NCBI RefSeq assembly: GCF_001281525.1
Contig: NZ_LGCI01000008.1
Coordinates: 132,072-196,071 of the forward strand
Direction of reading: 5' to 3'
Length of the DNA: 64,000 nt
Source: Lysinibacillus macroides
GTDB taxonomy: Bacteria > Bacillota > Bacilli > Bacillales_A > Planococcaceae
Program-made: the position numbers and the translations under genes
Shown: positions 33,453 to 41,762 of the stretch, in pieces
Numbering within the stretch: position 1 is the first letter of the stretch
How the letters are laid out: every line of letters starts with the position of its first letter
Notes under the pieces: model-generated
What the model was told of the DNA's origin: nothing
The model's input: the letters and a program-made list of their open reading frames with translations, nothing else
The model's database searches: none

Positions 33453-34799
33453 ATGATTAATGAGTCAGCAGTCTTTTGGAGTCGGGCATTAACGGAGTTA
33501 ACATTATCGTTCCATATTATTTATGCAACGATTGGTGTAGGCGTTCCGTTAATGATTATGATTGCCCAATGGACTGGATATAAAAAGAATGATGAGCATT
33601 ATATCTTACTAGCAAGACGCTGGGCACGTGGTTTTGTTATTACCGTTGCAGTTGGTGTTGTCACAGGAACAGCGATTGGCTTACAATTATCTTTATTGTG
33701 GCCCAACTTTATGCAGCTAGCTGGTCAAACGATTGCATTGCCACTTTTTATGGAAACATTTGCATTTTTCTTTGAGGCTATATTCCTAGGGATTTATTTA
33801 TACACATGGGATCGTTTTGATAGTCAGAAAAAGCATATGCTGTTACTAATACCTGTAGCTGTAGGGGCGTCAATGTCGGCTGTTTTTATTACCATTGTGA
33901 ATGCCTTTATGAATGCTCCACAGGGCTTCGATATTGTGAATGGTGAGCTTGTGAATATTCAGCCCTTACTAGCAATGTTTAACCCAGCCATGCCAACAAA
34001 GGTGGCACATGTACTTGTTACTGCCTATATGACATCGGCATTTGTGCTAGCAGCTATTGCAGGCTACAGAATGCTAAAAGGCTCGAAGCATGTCTATCAT
34101 AAAAAATCACTACTTTTATTAATGAAAATTGGCTTAATTTTTTCTATAGCAGCAGCTGTGATTGGCGACTTTTCAGGAAAATATTTAGCCGAATATCAAC
34201 CCGAAAAATTAGCTGCAGCAGAATGGCATTTTGAAACAGAGGGTAAAGCCTCACTTGTTTTATTTGGTGTATTAGATGGGGAAGAAGTAAAATATGCTAT
34301 TAAAATTCCGTATGCTTTAAGTATTCTTGCACATTTTAATCCTAACGCAGAGGTTATTGGCTTAGATCAATTTGCAGAAGAGGATTTACCACCGCTCTAT
34401 ATTCATTATCTTTTTGATATTATGGTGTCCATCGGTATGTTTATGCTGCTTATATCATTGCTTTATGTAATCGGACAAAAACGTGGCTGGCTGTTTATTC
34501 ATACACGCTGGTACAGGTGGGTCATTGTAGCAGGCGGTCCACTTTCCATAATTGCCATTGAAGCGGGATGGTGGCTAGCGGAGGTGGGACGTCAGCCGTG
34601 GATACTTTATGGCTTAATGCGTACACCAGAAGGAGCTACAACGAGTGAGCATGTGGATTTAATGCTGTTATTATTTGCAGGTGTCTATGCAGTATTAGCA
34701 GTCGGAAGTATTGTTGTATTAGTGCGTATGTTTAAAAAGAATCCAATTGAGCGTGAAATTGAAGATCGCCATTCTGAACAAGGCGGTGATATTCTATGA
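33453..34799 (+). CDS. cydA: Cytochrome bd-type quinol oxidase subunit I
   Basis: CydA binds the hemes of the bd oxidase, which reduces oxygen with electrons from menaquinol at the membrane. The 448-residue protein has many transmembrane helices, the N-terminal heme-ligand region LSFHIIYATIGVGVPL (His21), and the quinol/heme motif EVGRQPWILYGLMRT (about 380-394). The Q-loop is short, as in the Bacillus YthA/Geobacillus type. It follows GGGGGCAATAAG and overlaps cydB by 4 bases. Confidence 0.93.
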   Translation: MINESAVFWSRALTELTLSFHIIYATIGVGVPLMIMIAQWTGYKKNDEHYILLARRWARGFVITVAVGVVTGTAIGLQLSLLWPNFMQLAGQTIALPLFMETFAFFFEAIFLGIYLYTWDRFDSQKKHMLLLIPVAVGASMSAVFITIVNAFMNAPQGFDIVNGELVNIQPLLAMFNPAMPTKVAHVLVTAYMTSAFVLAAIAGYRMLKGSKHVYHKKSLLLLMKIGLIFSIAAAVIGDFSGKYLAEYQPEKLAAAEWHFETEGKASLVLFGVLDGEEVKYAIKIPYALSILAHFNPNAEVIGLDQFAEEDLPPLYIHYLFDIMVSIGMFMLLISLLYVIGQKRGWLFIHTRWYRWVIVAGGPLSIIAIEAGWWLAEVGRQPWILYGLMRTPEGATTSEHVDLMLLLFAGVYAVLAVGSIVVLVRMFKKNPIEREIEDRHSEQGGDIL

Positions 34800-35821
34800 C
34801 ATTAGAGATTTTAGGGATTTCTGTATTATGGATATTTTTATTTGGCTATGTGATTGTTGCATCCATTGATTTCGGTGCAGGCTTTTTTAACGCGTATAGT
34901 CTACTCATTGGCAAAAATCATATATTAACAAACATCATTAAACGTTATTTATCACCTGTATGGGAAGTAACAAATGTGTTTTTAGTGTTTTTCTTTGTAG
35001 GAATTGTAGGATTTTTCCCGCAAACCGCCTTTTATTACGGAACGATTTTACTTGTGCCTGTCAGTATTTCACTTGTCCTATTGGCAATTCGAGGCTCTTA
35101 CTATGCATTTGAGGCTTACGGGGCACGTGGACATATCGGCTATACACTGACATATGGTGTAGCAGGCTTACTAATCCCAGCGTCCTTTTCTGTTGTTTTT
35201 GCAATTGCAGGTGGTGGCTATGTGGATATGGTAGATGGGCAGCCTATATTAAACTATTGGACATTATACACAAGTCCATTTGCATGGAGTATTGTCGTCT
35301 TAAGCATTGCCGCTGTATTGTATATTTCTGCTGTATTTTTAACATGGTATGCATATAAAGCAAATGATATAGAAGCAACAAAGCTGATGCGAAAGTATGC
35401 ACTTATTTGGGCAGTTCCTTTAATGATTAGTGCACTTGGCATTATGTATGAAATGAAATCCATTAACCCAGAAAGCTACAATCATATGGTTGATTTATGG
35501 TGGATGTTCGCCATATCAGCTATACTATTTATAATCACTGTTCTACTGATAGCAAAGCGTAAAAAGTACGGGCTTGCAGTGGGCCTTTTGATTGCTCAAT
35601 TTGCAGTAGCGTTCTTTGCGTATGGCATTGCACAATATCCATATTTACTGTATCCATACTTAACGATTTATGATAGCTTTACAAGCACGCAAATGGCGAT
35701 TGCATTGGTGATTGCATTTGTTTTAGGGCTTTGTCTTCTTTTGCCATCACTATATTTATTGATGAAATTATTTTTATTCAATAAAAGTTATGTGACAGGA
35801 AAAGAAGATAATCATGCGTAG
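34796..35821 (+). CDS. cydB: Cytochrome bd-type quinol oxidase subunit II
   Basis: CydB is the second large membrane subunit of the bd oxidase and pairs with CydA. The 341-residue protein is almost entirely hydrophobic helices, starting LEILGISVLWIFLFGYVIV and containing the family segment SIDFGAGFF near the N-terminus and RGSYYAFEAYG in the middle. It overlaps cydA (ATGA) and is followed by the small gene cydS. Confidence 0.92.
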   Translation: MTLEILGISVLWIFLFGYVIVASIDFGAGFFNAYSLLIGKNHILTNIIKRYLSPVWEVTNVFLVFFFVGIVGFFPQTAFYYGTILLVPVSISLVLLAIRGSYYAFEAYGARGHIGYTLTYGVAGLLIPASFSVVFAIAGGGYVDMVDGQPILNYWTLYTSPFAWSIVVLSIAAVLYISAVFLTWYAYKANDIEATKLMRKYALIWAVPLMISALGIMYEMKSINPESYNHMVDLWWMFAISAILFIITVLLIAKRKKYGLAVGLLIAQFAVAFFAYGIAQYPYLLYPYLTIYDSFTSTQMAIALVIAFVLGLCLLLPSLYLLMKLFLFNKSYVTGKEDNHA

Positions 35822-35835
35822 GAGGGACTCGATGT

Positions 35836-35958
35836 ATGCAAAGCTTTTTGATTTTTTATGCGCCATTTATAGTCGTTATCCTTGGTATTATGTGTGCATT
35901 TTGGTGGGCACCAAAGGATCAATATATTACAAAGAAACAAGAAAAGGGTCGCGAATAG
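35836..35958 (+). CDS. cydS: Cytochrome bd oxidase small subunit CydS
   Basis: A 40-residue gene, MQSFLIFYAPFIVVILGIMC then AFWWAPKDQYITKK, matching the CydS family found in Bacillaceae bd oxidases (resolved in the Geobacillus enzyme), a single transmembrane helix that packs on CydA. The ATG follows AGGAGGGACTCG, 14 bases after cydB. A different overlapping frame is longer but has no family resemblance. The terminator stem begins inside its last codons. Confidence 0.85.
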   Translation: MQSFLIFYAPFIVVILGIMCAFWWAPKDQYITKKQEKGRE

Positions 35959-35970
35959 CGGCTCTTTTTT
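35942..35970 (+). terminator. Intrinsic terminator overlapping the end of cydS
   Basis: AAAAGGGTCGC (35942-35952) pairs with GCGGCTCTTTT (35958-35968), with two G-U wobbles and a GAATA loop, and continues into T. Confidence 0.8.
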
Positions 35971-36019
35971 CAGTCGTCAACACATGCTACAATAAGAGGA
36001 TTGAAATGGAGTGAGTAAA

Positions 36020-37390
36020 ATGTCAGCACCTGTGAAAAAAAATGAACGACTCTCAGTTTATATAGAAGATTTAACGCATGATGGCAATGGTGTCGCTAAG
36101 GTTGATGGTTATCCATTGTTTATTCAAGGCGCATTGCCAAATGAGACGGCTGAAATTCATGTAGTAAAAACATTAAAAAATTATGGCTTTGCAAAAGTTC
36201 AAGAAATTCTTAAGCCATCACCAGATCGTGTAGAAGCACCGTGTGACTACTTCAAGCAATGTGGCGGCTGTCAGCTACAGCATTTGTCCTACGAGGGACA
36301 GTTAAAATGGAAGGAAAATATGGTGCGGAATGTCATGCAGCGTATTGGCAAAATCACTGCACCTGTGCTTCCTGTAAAAGGTATGGAAGAGCCTTGGCAT
36401 TATCGTAACAAAGCCCAAATTCCATTCGCTACAAATGAAGCAGGACAAGCAATTGCAGGTTTTTACAAAACCAAAACACATAGCATTGTGGATATGGAGC
36501 GCTGCTTAATTCAAACAGGAGAGGCAGATGCAATACTGGCAGGCTTAAAAAAAGAATTGGCAACAATCGGGATTCGCCCATATAATGAGCAAACACATGA
36601 GGGGATGTTACGCCATGTTGTGATTCGTAAAGCACGAGCAACAGGTCAGATCATGGTTGTCCTCGTCACGAAAAAGAAAAAGTTCTCTCAAAAAGAAGCA
36701 GCCATTGCAGTGATTCAAAAACTTGTTCCGAATGTTACATCGATTATGCAAAATATTAATAGCGCTAAAACAAATGTCATCTTTGGCGATGAAACAATCA
36801 ATCTGTGGGGCAAAGATGTGATTATTGATACAATTGGCGATGTGCGCTTTGAAATCTCAGCGCGTTCCTTCTATCAGGTGAATCCAGTGCAAACAGAGGT
36901 GCTTTATCAGCAGGCACTTGATTATGCAGATTTGCAGGGGAATGAACGAGTAATTGATGCGTATTGTGGTATTGGTACAATCTCCTTATTCCTTGCACAA
37001 CAAGCAAAGGCTGTAATGGGTGTTGAAATCGTCCCACAAGCAATTGAGGATGCCAAGCGAAATGCAGCGTTGAACGGTTTTACAAATACTTATTTTGAAG
37101 CTGGCCCAGCAGAGGAAGTCATTCCACGCTGGTACAAAGAGGGTAAGGAAGCTGATGTCCTCGTTGTCGACCCACCGCGCAAAGGCTGTGATGAAGCTTT
37201 ATTAAAGACCATTTTAGAGCAGCGCCCAAAACGAGTAGTCTATGTATCCTGCAACCCAGCCACACTAGCACGCGACCTGCGCATTTTAGAGGATGGTGGC
37301 TATCAAACGCAGGAAATTCAGCCTGTCGATATGTTTCCACATTCGACACATGTGGAGTGTGTTGTCTTGATGTCAAGAGTGGAGAAATAA
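36020..37390 (+). CDS. rlmCD: 23S rRNA (uracil-C5)-methyltransferase RlmCD
   Basis: The SAM-dependent enzyme methylates two uracils of 23S rRNA. It has an N-terminal TRAM domain ([19 protein letters not shown]), an iron-sulfur cluster segment [15 protein letters not shown] with a further Cys in MERCLIQ, and the methyltransferase core with [28 protein letters not shown] and the nucleophile region [17 protein letters not shown] at 36020 is preferred over GTG at 36011 because GGAG then has normal spacing. The 3' end of this gene is a known integration site in other Firmicutes. Confidence 0.93.
   Translation: MSAPVKKNERLSVYIEDLTHDGNGVAKVDGYPLFIQGALPNETAEIHVVKTLKNYGFAKVQEILKPSPDRVEAPCDYFKQCGGCQLQHLSYEGQLKWKENMVRNVMQRIGKITAPVLPVKGMEEPWHYRNKAQIPFATNEAGQAIAGFYKTKTHSIVDMERCLIQTGEADAILAGLKKELATIGIRPYNEQTHEGMLRHVVIRKARATGQIMVVLVTKKKKFSQKEAAIAVIQKLVPNVTSIMQNINSAKTNVIFGDETINLWGKDVIIDTIGDVRFEISARSFYQVNPVQTEVLYQQALDYADLQGNERVIDAYCGIGTISLFLAQQAKAVMGVEIVPQAIEDAKRNAALNGFTNTYFEAGPAEEVIPRWYKEGKEADVLVVDPPRKGCDEALLKTILEQRPKRVVYVSCNPATLARDLRILEDGGYQTQEIQPVDMFPHSTHVECVVLMSRVEK
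37346..37362. other. Candidate integration (att) core at the 3' end of rlmCD
   Basis: The sequence ACACATGTGGAGTGTGT encodes the conserved HVECV codons close to the rlmCD stop. In streptococci, phages and conjugative elements using large serine recombinases integrate in this part of the rum/rlmCD gene. Foreign-looking DNA begins just after it here. The partner copy would lie beyond the window, so this is an inference. Confidence 0.35.
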
Positions 37391-37404
37391 GGCTTTGATA
37401 AATA

Positions 37405-37480
37405 AAGGATTTCCAAGGTTGGAGGATTTTCTGCCTGATTTCTGGCAGTACCTTTTAACCTTGAAAATCCTTATTTTTAT
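37405..37480 (+). terminator. Large hairpin terminator after rlmCD
   Basis: AAGGATTTCCAAGGTT (37405-37420) pairs with AACCTTGAAAATCCTT (37457-37472) with a small internal mismatch, followed by ATTTTTATTT. An inner hairpin CTGCC/GGCAG sits in the loop. Confidence 0.75.
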
Positions 37481-37790
37481 TTATTGAGGAAACATATCAA
37501 CCGAGTAAATCGGCAGAAGGTTGAGGAGATAGAATGGATGATTTTGTAGGGTTGAGGAGATAGGACAGATGTAATGAAATACATCGAATATCTTGATTAT
37601 ATTAAATATCTAAAATTGTGTAAGGCTTTTGGATTGACGAGGCGTTTAAAATGTCTAACTGTATAAAAAGTTTCTTGATTGTTAGTTCATTATTGTTAGG
37701 TGCCCAACTATCCTGTTAAAAATGGATGAGTAATGGTAAAGAGTTTTAGTTTACGAAATGGAATGAATGTGGTAGTATTATCCTAGTAAT
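37481..37790. other. AT-rich gap between rlmCD and the restriction-modification operon
   Basis: No convincing gene is seen. A short direct repeat, GGTTGAGGAGATAG, occurs at about 37519 and 37554. Frames of 22-31 residues are present but lack ribosome binding sites. No tRNA and no integrase remnant is recognised. This is probably the boundary of the island. Confidence 0.5.
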
Positions 37791-37829
37791 AATTCTATGT
37801 ATATAGAATTTTTTTCTATTTATAGAGAA
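37791..37829 (+). promoter_or_regulatory. Double operator-like dyad (C-box type) before the HTH/methyltransferase operon
   Basis: A perfect dyad AATTCTATGTATATAGAATT (37791-37810) is followed by a second related dyad TTCTATTTATAGAGAA (37814-37829), both built on TTCTAT/ATAGAA half-sites. They end 16 bases before the HTH start codon. Two adjacent dyads in front of a small HTH gene are typical of autoregulating controller proteins of restriction-modification systems. Confidence 0.7.
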
Positions 37830-37844
37830 TAAAGGAAGAGTGAC

Positions 37845-38066
37845 ATGTCTGTATCATATGATAAATTATGGAAGTTAATTATAGACAAAAAAATAAATAA
37901 AACACAACTCCGAGACTGTTCAGGGATTACATCTGCTACATTAGCTAGATTAAGTAAAAACCAAGGAGTTTCACTCGAGGCTTTAGAACGTATTTGTAGA
38001 GCTTTGGATTGTGAAATAGGGGATATTGTTGAATTTATAGAAGACAAGGTGATTTTAGATGAGTAA
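37845..38066 (+). CDS. Controller-like HTH (Xre family) regulator 1
   Basis: The 73-residue protein is a stand-alone helix-turn-helix domain: SYDKLWKLIIDKKINKTQL then SGITSATLARLSKNQGVSLE, and CRALDCEIGDIVEFI. It overlaps the first methyltransferase by 8 bases, so it is cotranscribed with the two methyltransferases. The double dyad upstream suggests it represses or activates its own operon like a C-protein. It is clearly paralogous to the HTH at 41519-41728, sharing the SYxKLWKxxIDKxxNKxxL and ALDC-I-DI segments. Ribosome binding site AAGGAAGAG. Confidence 0.88.
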   Translation: MSVSYDKLWKLIIDKKINKTQLRDCSGITSATLARLSKNQGVSLEALERICRALDCEIGDIVEFIEDKVILDE

Positions 38067-39177
38067 GAGATATACAGTAATTGATTTATTTTCAGGGGCA
38101 GGTGGACTTAGTCAAGGTTTTGTACAAGCAGGTTATGAAATATTAGCAGGAATAGATTTTGATGAGGCAGCTCTTCGTACATATGCTCATAATATTAAAG
38201 GAGCAAAAGCCTTAAAGGAAGACTTATATAAAGAAGAGGAGTCCATTAAAAGTATAGAAAATGCGATTGGAAATCGAGATATTGACGTTATTATTGCGGG
38301 TCCTCCATGTCAAGGATTTAGTCTAACTGGATCACGAGATATTAATGATTCTCGAAACAAACTTTATGTTGCCGTGGTTCATGCTGTTAAATACTTCCGT
38401 CCAAAGGCATTTTTGATTGAAAATGTACCTGGTATGGCAACTTTATATAAAGGGACTGTCAAACAACAGATTATTAATACTTTTGAAGATATGGGTTATG
38501 CAGTTAGTGTAACTGATCCACCTTTGCTCGCATCAGATTATGGGGTACCACAAAATAGAAAGAGAATGTTCTTTGTGGGATACCAGAAAGAACTCGGATA
38601 TGACTATTTTGCTTTTCCTAAGCCTATACTAGATTCCAAACATCATGTAACAACATCGGATGCTATATCTGATTTACCATCTTTAGTTGATACTCTTGGA
38701 GAGAGTATAATGGAGTATACCTGTGAGCCACAAAGTAGCTATCAAAAAATGATGCGTAAAAACTCAGATGTTATATACAATCATATTGGAACCAATCATA
38801 CCGAAGAAGTAAAATGGGTGATTAGTCAGGTTCCTGAGGGAGGAAACTATAAGAACTTACCTCCGGGAGTAGGTGAATCTAGAAAATTTAATGAGGCCTG
38901 GACACGTTATCATAGCCAAAAGCCTTCAAAAACAATAGATACTGGTCACCGAAATCATTTTCACTATAAATGGAATCGAGTACCAACAGTAAGGGAGAAT
39001 GCTAGACTACAATCCTTTCCAGACACATTTGAGTTTTTAGGAACAAAAACTCAGCAATATAAACAGGTTGGTAATGCTGTCCCTCCTTTGTTAGCACAAG
39101 TAATTGGAGAGGAAATGAAAAAGCATTTGAATAATGGTGTTAAAGTTTTCATGGAGGAAGTCCTATGCGAAAAATAA
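38059..39177 (+). CDS. C5-cytosine DNA methyltransferase 1
   Basis: The 372-residue enzyme methylates cytosine at C5 using SAM, presumably protecting host DNA. Motif I is DLFSGAGGLSQGF (9-21), motif IV is GPPCQGFSLTG with catalytic Cys84, motif VI is FLIENVPG, motif VIII is PQNRKRMFFVG, and motif X is YKQVGNAVPPLLAQ. The target recognition region is about 190-300. It overlaps the HTH gene upstream and the second methyltransferase downstream (13 bases). Recognition sequence cannot be read from the sequence. Confidence 0.95.
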   Translation: MSKRYTVIDLFSGAGGLSQGFVQAGYEILAGIDFDEAALRTYAHNIKGAKALKEDLYKEEESIKSIENAIGNRDIDVIIAGPPCQGFSLTGSRDINDSRNKLYVAVVHAVKYFRPKAFLIENVPGMATLYKGTVKQQIINTFEDMGYAVSVTDPPLLASDYGVPQNRKRMFFVGYQKELGYDYFAFPKPILDSKHHVTTSDAISDLPSLVDTLGESIMEYTCEPQSSYQKMMRKNSDVIYNHIGTNHTEEVKWVISQVPEGGNYKNLPPGVGESRKFNEAWTRYHSQKPSKTIDTGHRNHFHYKWNRVPTVRENARLQSFPDTFEFLGTKTQQYKQVGNAVPPLLAQVIGEEMKKHLNNGVKVFMEEVLCEK

Positions 39178-40409
39178 ATAGTATCGAGTTATTTGCAGGT
39201 GCAGGCGGTCTATTAGATGGATTCGAGCAAACAAATAACTTTAATCTTCTTGCAGCAGTTGAATGGTTAAAACCTCAAGTTCGTACTTTGGTAAAAAGAT
39301 TAGAAACCAAATATGGTGATGAAGATGCGAAAGATAAAGTGCTAAACTTTGATATACAGCGCACGGATGAGTTACTATGTGGTTGGGATGATACTGAGTT
39401 TGGGAAGGGAATCGGACTTGATTCACTTATAGGGGGTAAAAGGGTAGATTTAATTTCGGGGGGACCACCATGTCAAGCCTATTCCTTAGCTGGACGTATT
39501 CGTGATGAAAATGGAATGAAAGACGACTATAGGAATTTTTTGTTTGAATCTTATATTAAAATAGTTAACCACTATCAACCGAAGCTTGTTGTATTTGAAA
39601 ATGTTGAAGGGATTTTATCGGCTATACCAACAGGGGAGAAGATTACAGATTTGATTAAAAAGGCATTTAATGAAGCGGGCTATGAAATTATAAACGATTT
39701 ACGGAAATATGCCTTGCTTGATATGGCTGATTTTGGCGTACCTCAAAGAAGGAAGAGAGTTATTATTGTTGGTATTCGTAGAGATTCAAAAGAAGTAGAT
39801 TATCAAGAGATACTAAAGAATTTCTATTTGAGAATGCTTTCAACTAAAAAAGTAGCCAAGAAGAGTACAGTGCGTGATGCTATTTCTGATTTACCCCCGA
39901 TTTATCCATTACAAAATCCTCATAAGCGGCAGGCTTATGAGGATAATAATGAAATTAATGGACACTCTTCACGTTTTCATAGTAAAAGAGATCAGGAGAT
40001 ATTTTATAGTCTTGCAAAAGATATTGAAGATGGATATTTTCATTATAATTCCGCTGAGGCACTAATCGAATTGTATTATCAAAAGACTGGAAGAAGAACT
40101 AATGTTCATAAGTATCATGTTCTTCGTTGGGATGAACCTAGCAATACTATTCCAGCACATCTTAAAAAGGATGGATTACGTCATATACATCCTGATCCAG
40201 AACAAATGCGATCTATAACTGTTCGAGAGGCAGCAAGGTTACAGACTTTTGATGACGATTATGAATTCAATGAATCTCAGGTTTCAAATTTTGAAATGAT
40301 TGGTAATGCTGTCCCGCCATTATTTGCTAAAAAATTAGGTGAACTTATGCCAACCTTATTTAAAATAATTGAACAAGTAGAAAAAGGAAAACAAGAACTT
40401 GCAATTTAA
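39165..40409 (+). CDS. C5-cytosine DNA methyltransferase 2
   Basis: The 414-residue protein is a second, diverged C5 methyltransferase: motif I ELFAGAGGLLDGFE (8-21), motif IV GGPPCQAYSLAGR with Cys103, motif VI VFENVEG, motif VIII PQRRKRVIIVG, and motif X FEMIGNAVPPLFAKK. Two C5 enzymes with one nuclease suggest each modifies a different strand or half of a non-palindromic site, or different degenerate forms of it. Its 3' end is part of a bidirectional terminator shared with the converging nuclease gene. Confidence 0.95.
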   Translation: MRKINSIELFAGAGGLLDGFEQTNNFNLLAAVEWLKPQVRTLVKRLETKYGDEDAKDKVLNFDIQRTDELLCGWDDTEFGKGIGLDSLIGGKRVDLISGGPPCQAYSLAGRIRDENGMKDDYRNFLFESYIKIVNHYQPKLVVFENVEGILSAIPTGEKITDLIKKAFNEAGYEIINDLRKYALLDMADFGVPQRRKRVIIVGIRRDSKEVDYQEILKNFYLRMLSTKKVAKKSTVRDAISDLPPIYPLQNPHKRQAYEDNNEINGHSSRFHSKRDQEIFYSLAKDIEDGYFHYNSAEALIELYYQKTGRRTNVHKYHVLRWDEPSNTIPAHLKKDGLRHIHPDPEQMRSITVREAARLQTFDDDYEFNESQVSNFEMIGNAVPPLFAKKLGELMPTLFKIIEQVEKGKQELAI

Positions 40410-40430
40410 GTAAGTTCTTGTTTTCCTTTT
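40382..40430. terminator. Bidirectional terminator between methyltransferase 2 and the nuclease
   Basis: AAAAGGAAAACAAGAACTT (40382-40400) and AAGTTCTTGTTTTCCTTTT (40412-40430) form a perfect 19-bp stem. The left arm lies in the last codons of the methyltransferase and the right arm reaches the stop of the nuclease, so both convergent transcripts end here. Confidence 0.9.
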
Positions 40431-41472
40431 AAACTGAGAAGTCCGCATAATATACACCATCTTCAATTAAAGAGAGTGTTATTGTATTCCTTCCATAGTT
40501 TTCAAGAGTTTCCATAGTGATGGCATCGTCAATTTCTACATTAAGACGACTACGTAAATACCGGCCAAGAATACTTTTTTTAGAAATTCGTTGCCCATTT
40601 AAAAAAGGCTGTTTTGATGAAAATGATGCTAATTGTTTAGGATACTTTTTATCCTTAAATTTTTGTACTCCTTCTAGGGAAGCTTCCATAATGGTTCCAT
40701 CATCCCAAATTAATTCAATGGGATCAGAATTTCGTTTTCTTCTCCCGTCCGGGGTAGTGAATTCGGGATCAAAGGGATTTATTAGTGACTGATTGCTATT
40801 TAATATCTCTTTAGGTAATCTAATATACGCATCACCGGCTGCGACATGGGCATTACTTGTTAATCGAGCCCTTCCCCAATTTAGTCCACTAGAAAGAGGC
40901 ACTTGTTTTACTCCCCTTGCTTCACTATATAGTGGAATATCAAAACTATGTTTTATATTATATGATTCCTTGGTTTCAGCAACTTTTAGATTTGCAAAAT
41001 CAATAATTTCCTGATTTGCTTTAATAGTCGGGGTCTCGGATGAGTGTTCAAGGATAAATTGATAGTATAAATCTAATGGACTAAAAGTATCCCTTGTTGC
41101 ATCTGCAAGGGATTCTCTATAGTCAGTACGTAACCCGTTAGAAGAGAAGTTTGCGGAACCGATTAGTGCAGATAAAACTTTTCCCCTATGTTTCCATATA
41201 TAGATTTTTGAGTGTATTTCTTGTTCTGCAAATCTAATAGTTAATGAGTCGTTAGATTCTTTTATTCGATTTAATGAATCTAACAACCTAGCATCTATAC
41301 CAGAGGAATACATTCCACCGATTACTGTGATTTTCATATTTTTCAATTCTGATAAACGTTTAATTGGAGCAGGACCTAGATAACCACTTATAATAATTAG
41401 TTCATCAGGTTCTTCTGGAAGTAATTCATGCTTTGAAAAGATAATTTCTTCGATACCAGTATAATATAGCAT
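40429..41472 (-). CDS. Phospholipase-D-fold restriction endonuclease (NgoFVII/BfiI-like)
   Basis: The ATG start giving MLYYTGIEEIIF is chosen for AAGAGGTG at proper spacing; an upstream TTG is less likely. The 347-residue protein has a PLD-type nuclease domain with H87-x-K89 in EIHSKIYIW and GSANFSSNG (105-113), as in metal-independent BfiI and the NgoFVII family. The C-terminal half (from about 190) has a possible DNA-recognition domain. It converges on the two C5 methyltransferases and follows an HTH gene by 46 bases. Cognate function is inferred from family and position. Confidence 0.85.
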   Translation of the reverse strand: MLYYTGIEEIIFSKHELLPEEPDELIIISGYLGPAPIKRLSELKNMKITVIGGMYSSGIDARLLDSLNRIKESNDSLTIRFAEQEIHSKIYIWKHRGKVLSALIGSANFSSNGLRTDYRESLADATRDTFSPLDLYYQFILEHSSETPTIKANQEIIDFANLKVAETKESYNIKHSFDIPLYSEARGVKQVPLSSGLNWGRARLTSNAHVAAGDAYIRLPKEILNSNQSLINPFDPEFTTPDGRRKRNSDPIELIWDDGTIMEASLEGVQKFKDKKYPKQLASFSSKQPFLNGQRISKKSILGRYLRSRLNVEIDDAITMETLENYGRNTITLSLIEDGVYYADFSV

Positions 41473-41518
41473 TTTATGCACACCTCTTAATATTGCCAAC
41501 TAAATTGTAGAATAATTA

Positions 41519-41728
41519 TTATTTAACTCTAATTATTTCCATGATATCTGAGATATCACAATCTAAAGCAGTACAAATTCTGAGTAAAACGTCAGTAGTT
41601 ATGTTCTCACCTTTACCTAATTTAGCTATAGAAGCTGAGCTAACCCCACTAATTTTTTTTAAATCCTGTTTATTCATATTCTTGTCAATTAACATTTTCC
41701 AGAGTTTATTGTAGCTTATTCGTAACAT
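41519..41728 (-). CDS. Controller-like HTH (Xre family) regulator 2
   Basis: The 69-residue stand-alone HTH protein, with SYNKLWKMLIDKNMNKQDL and SGVSSASIAKLGKGENITTD, is a paralogue of the HTH at 37845-38066. Its ribosome binding site is GGAGGTAGC. It sits 34 bases after the DUF3732 ATPase stop and 46 before the nuclease, in the place a C gene holds in C-R operons. No dyad like that of regulator 1 lies directly before it, so it may be read from the ABC-3C promoter. Confidence 0.87.
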   Translation of the reverse strand: MLRISYNKLWKMLIDKNMNKQDLKKISGVSSASIAKLGKGENITTDVLLRICTALDCDISDIMEIIRVK

Positions 41729-41762
41729 TTTGCTACCTCCGTTTTACAAATTACTTTTTCGG

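Noticed and set aside
35814-36014. 66-codon frame after cydB
   Set aside because: It overlaps CydS in another frame. CydS has the better ribosome binding site spacing and a clear family match.
37560-37720. Small frames such as MSNCIKSFLIVSSLLLGAQL (ending SC) after rlmCD
   Set aside because: 22-31 codons, no ribosome binding site, AT-rich sequence; likely chance.
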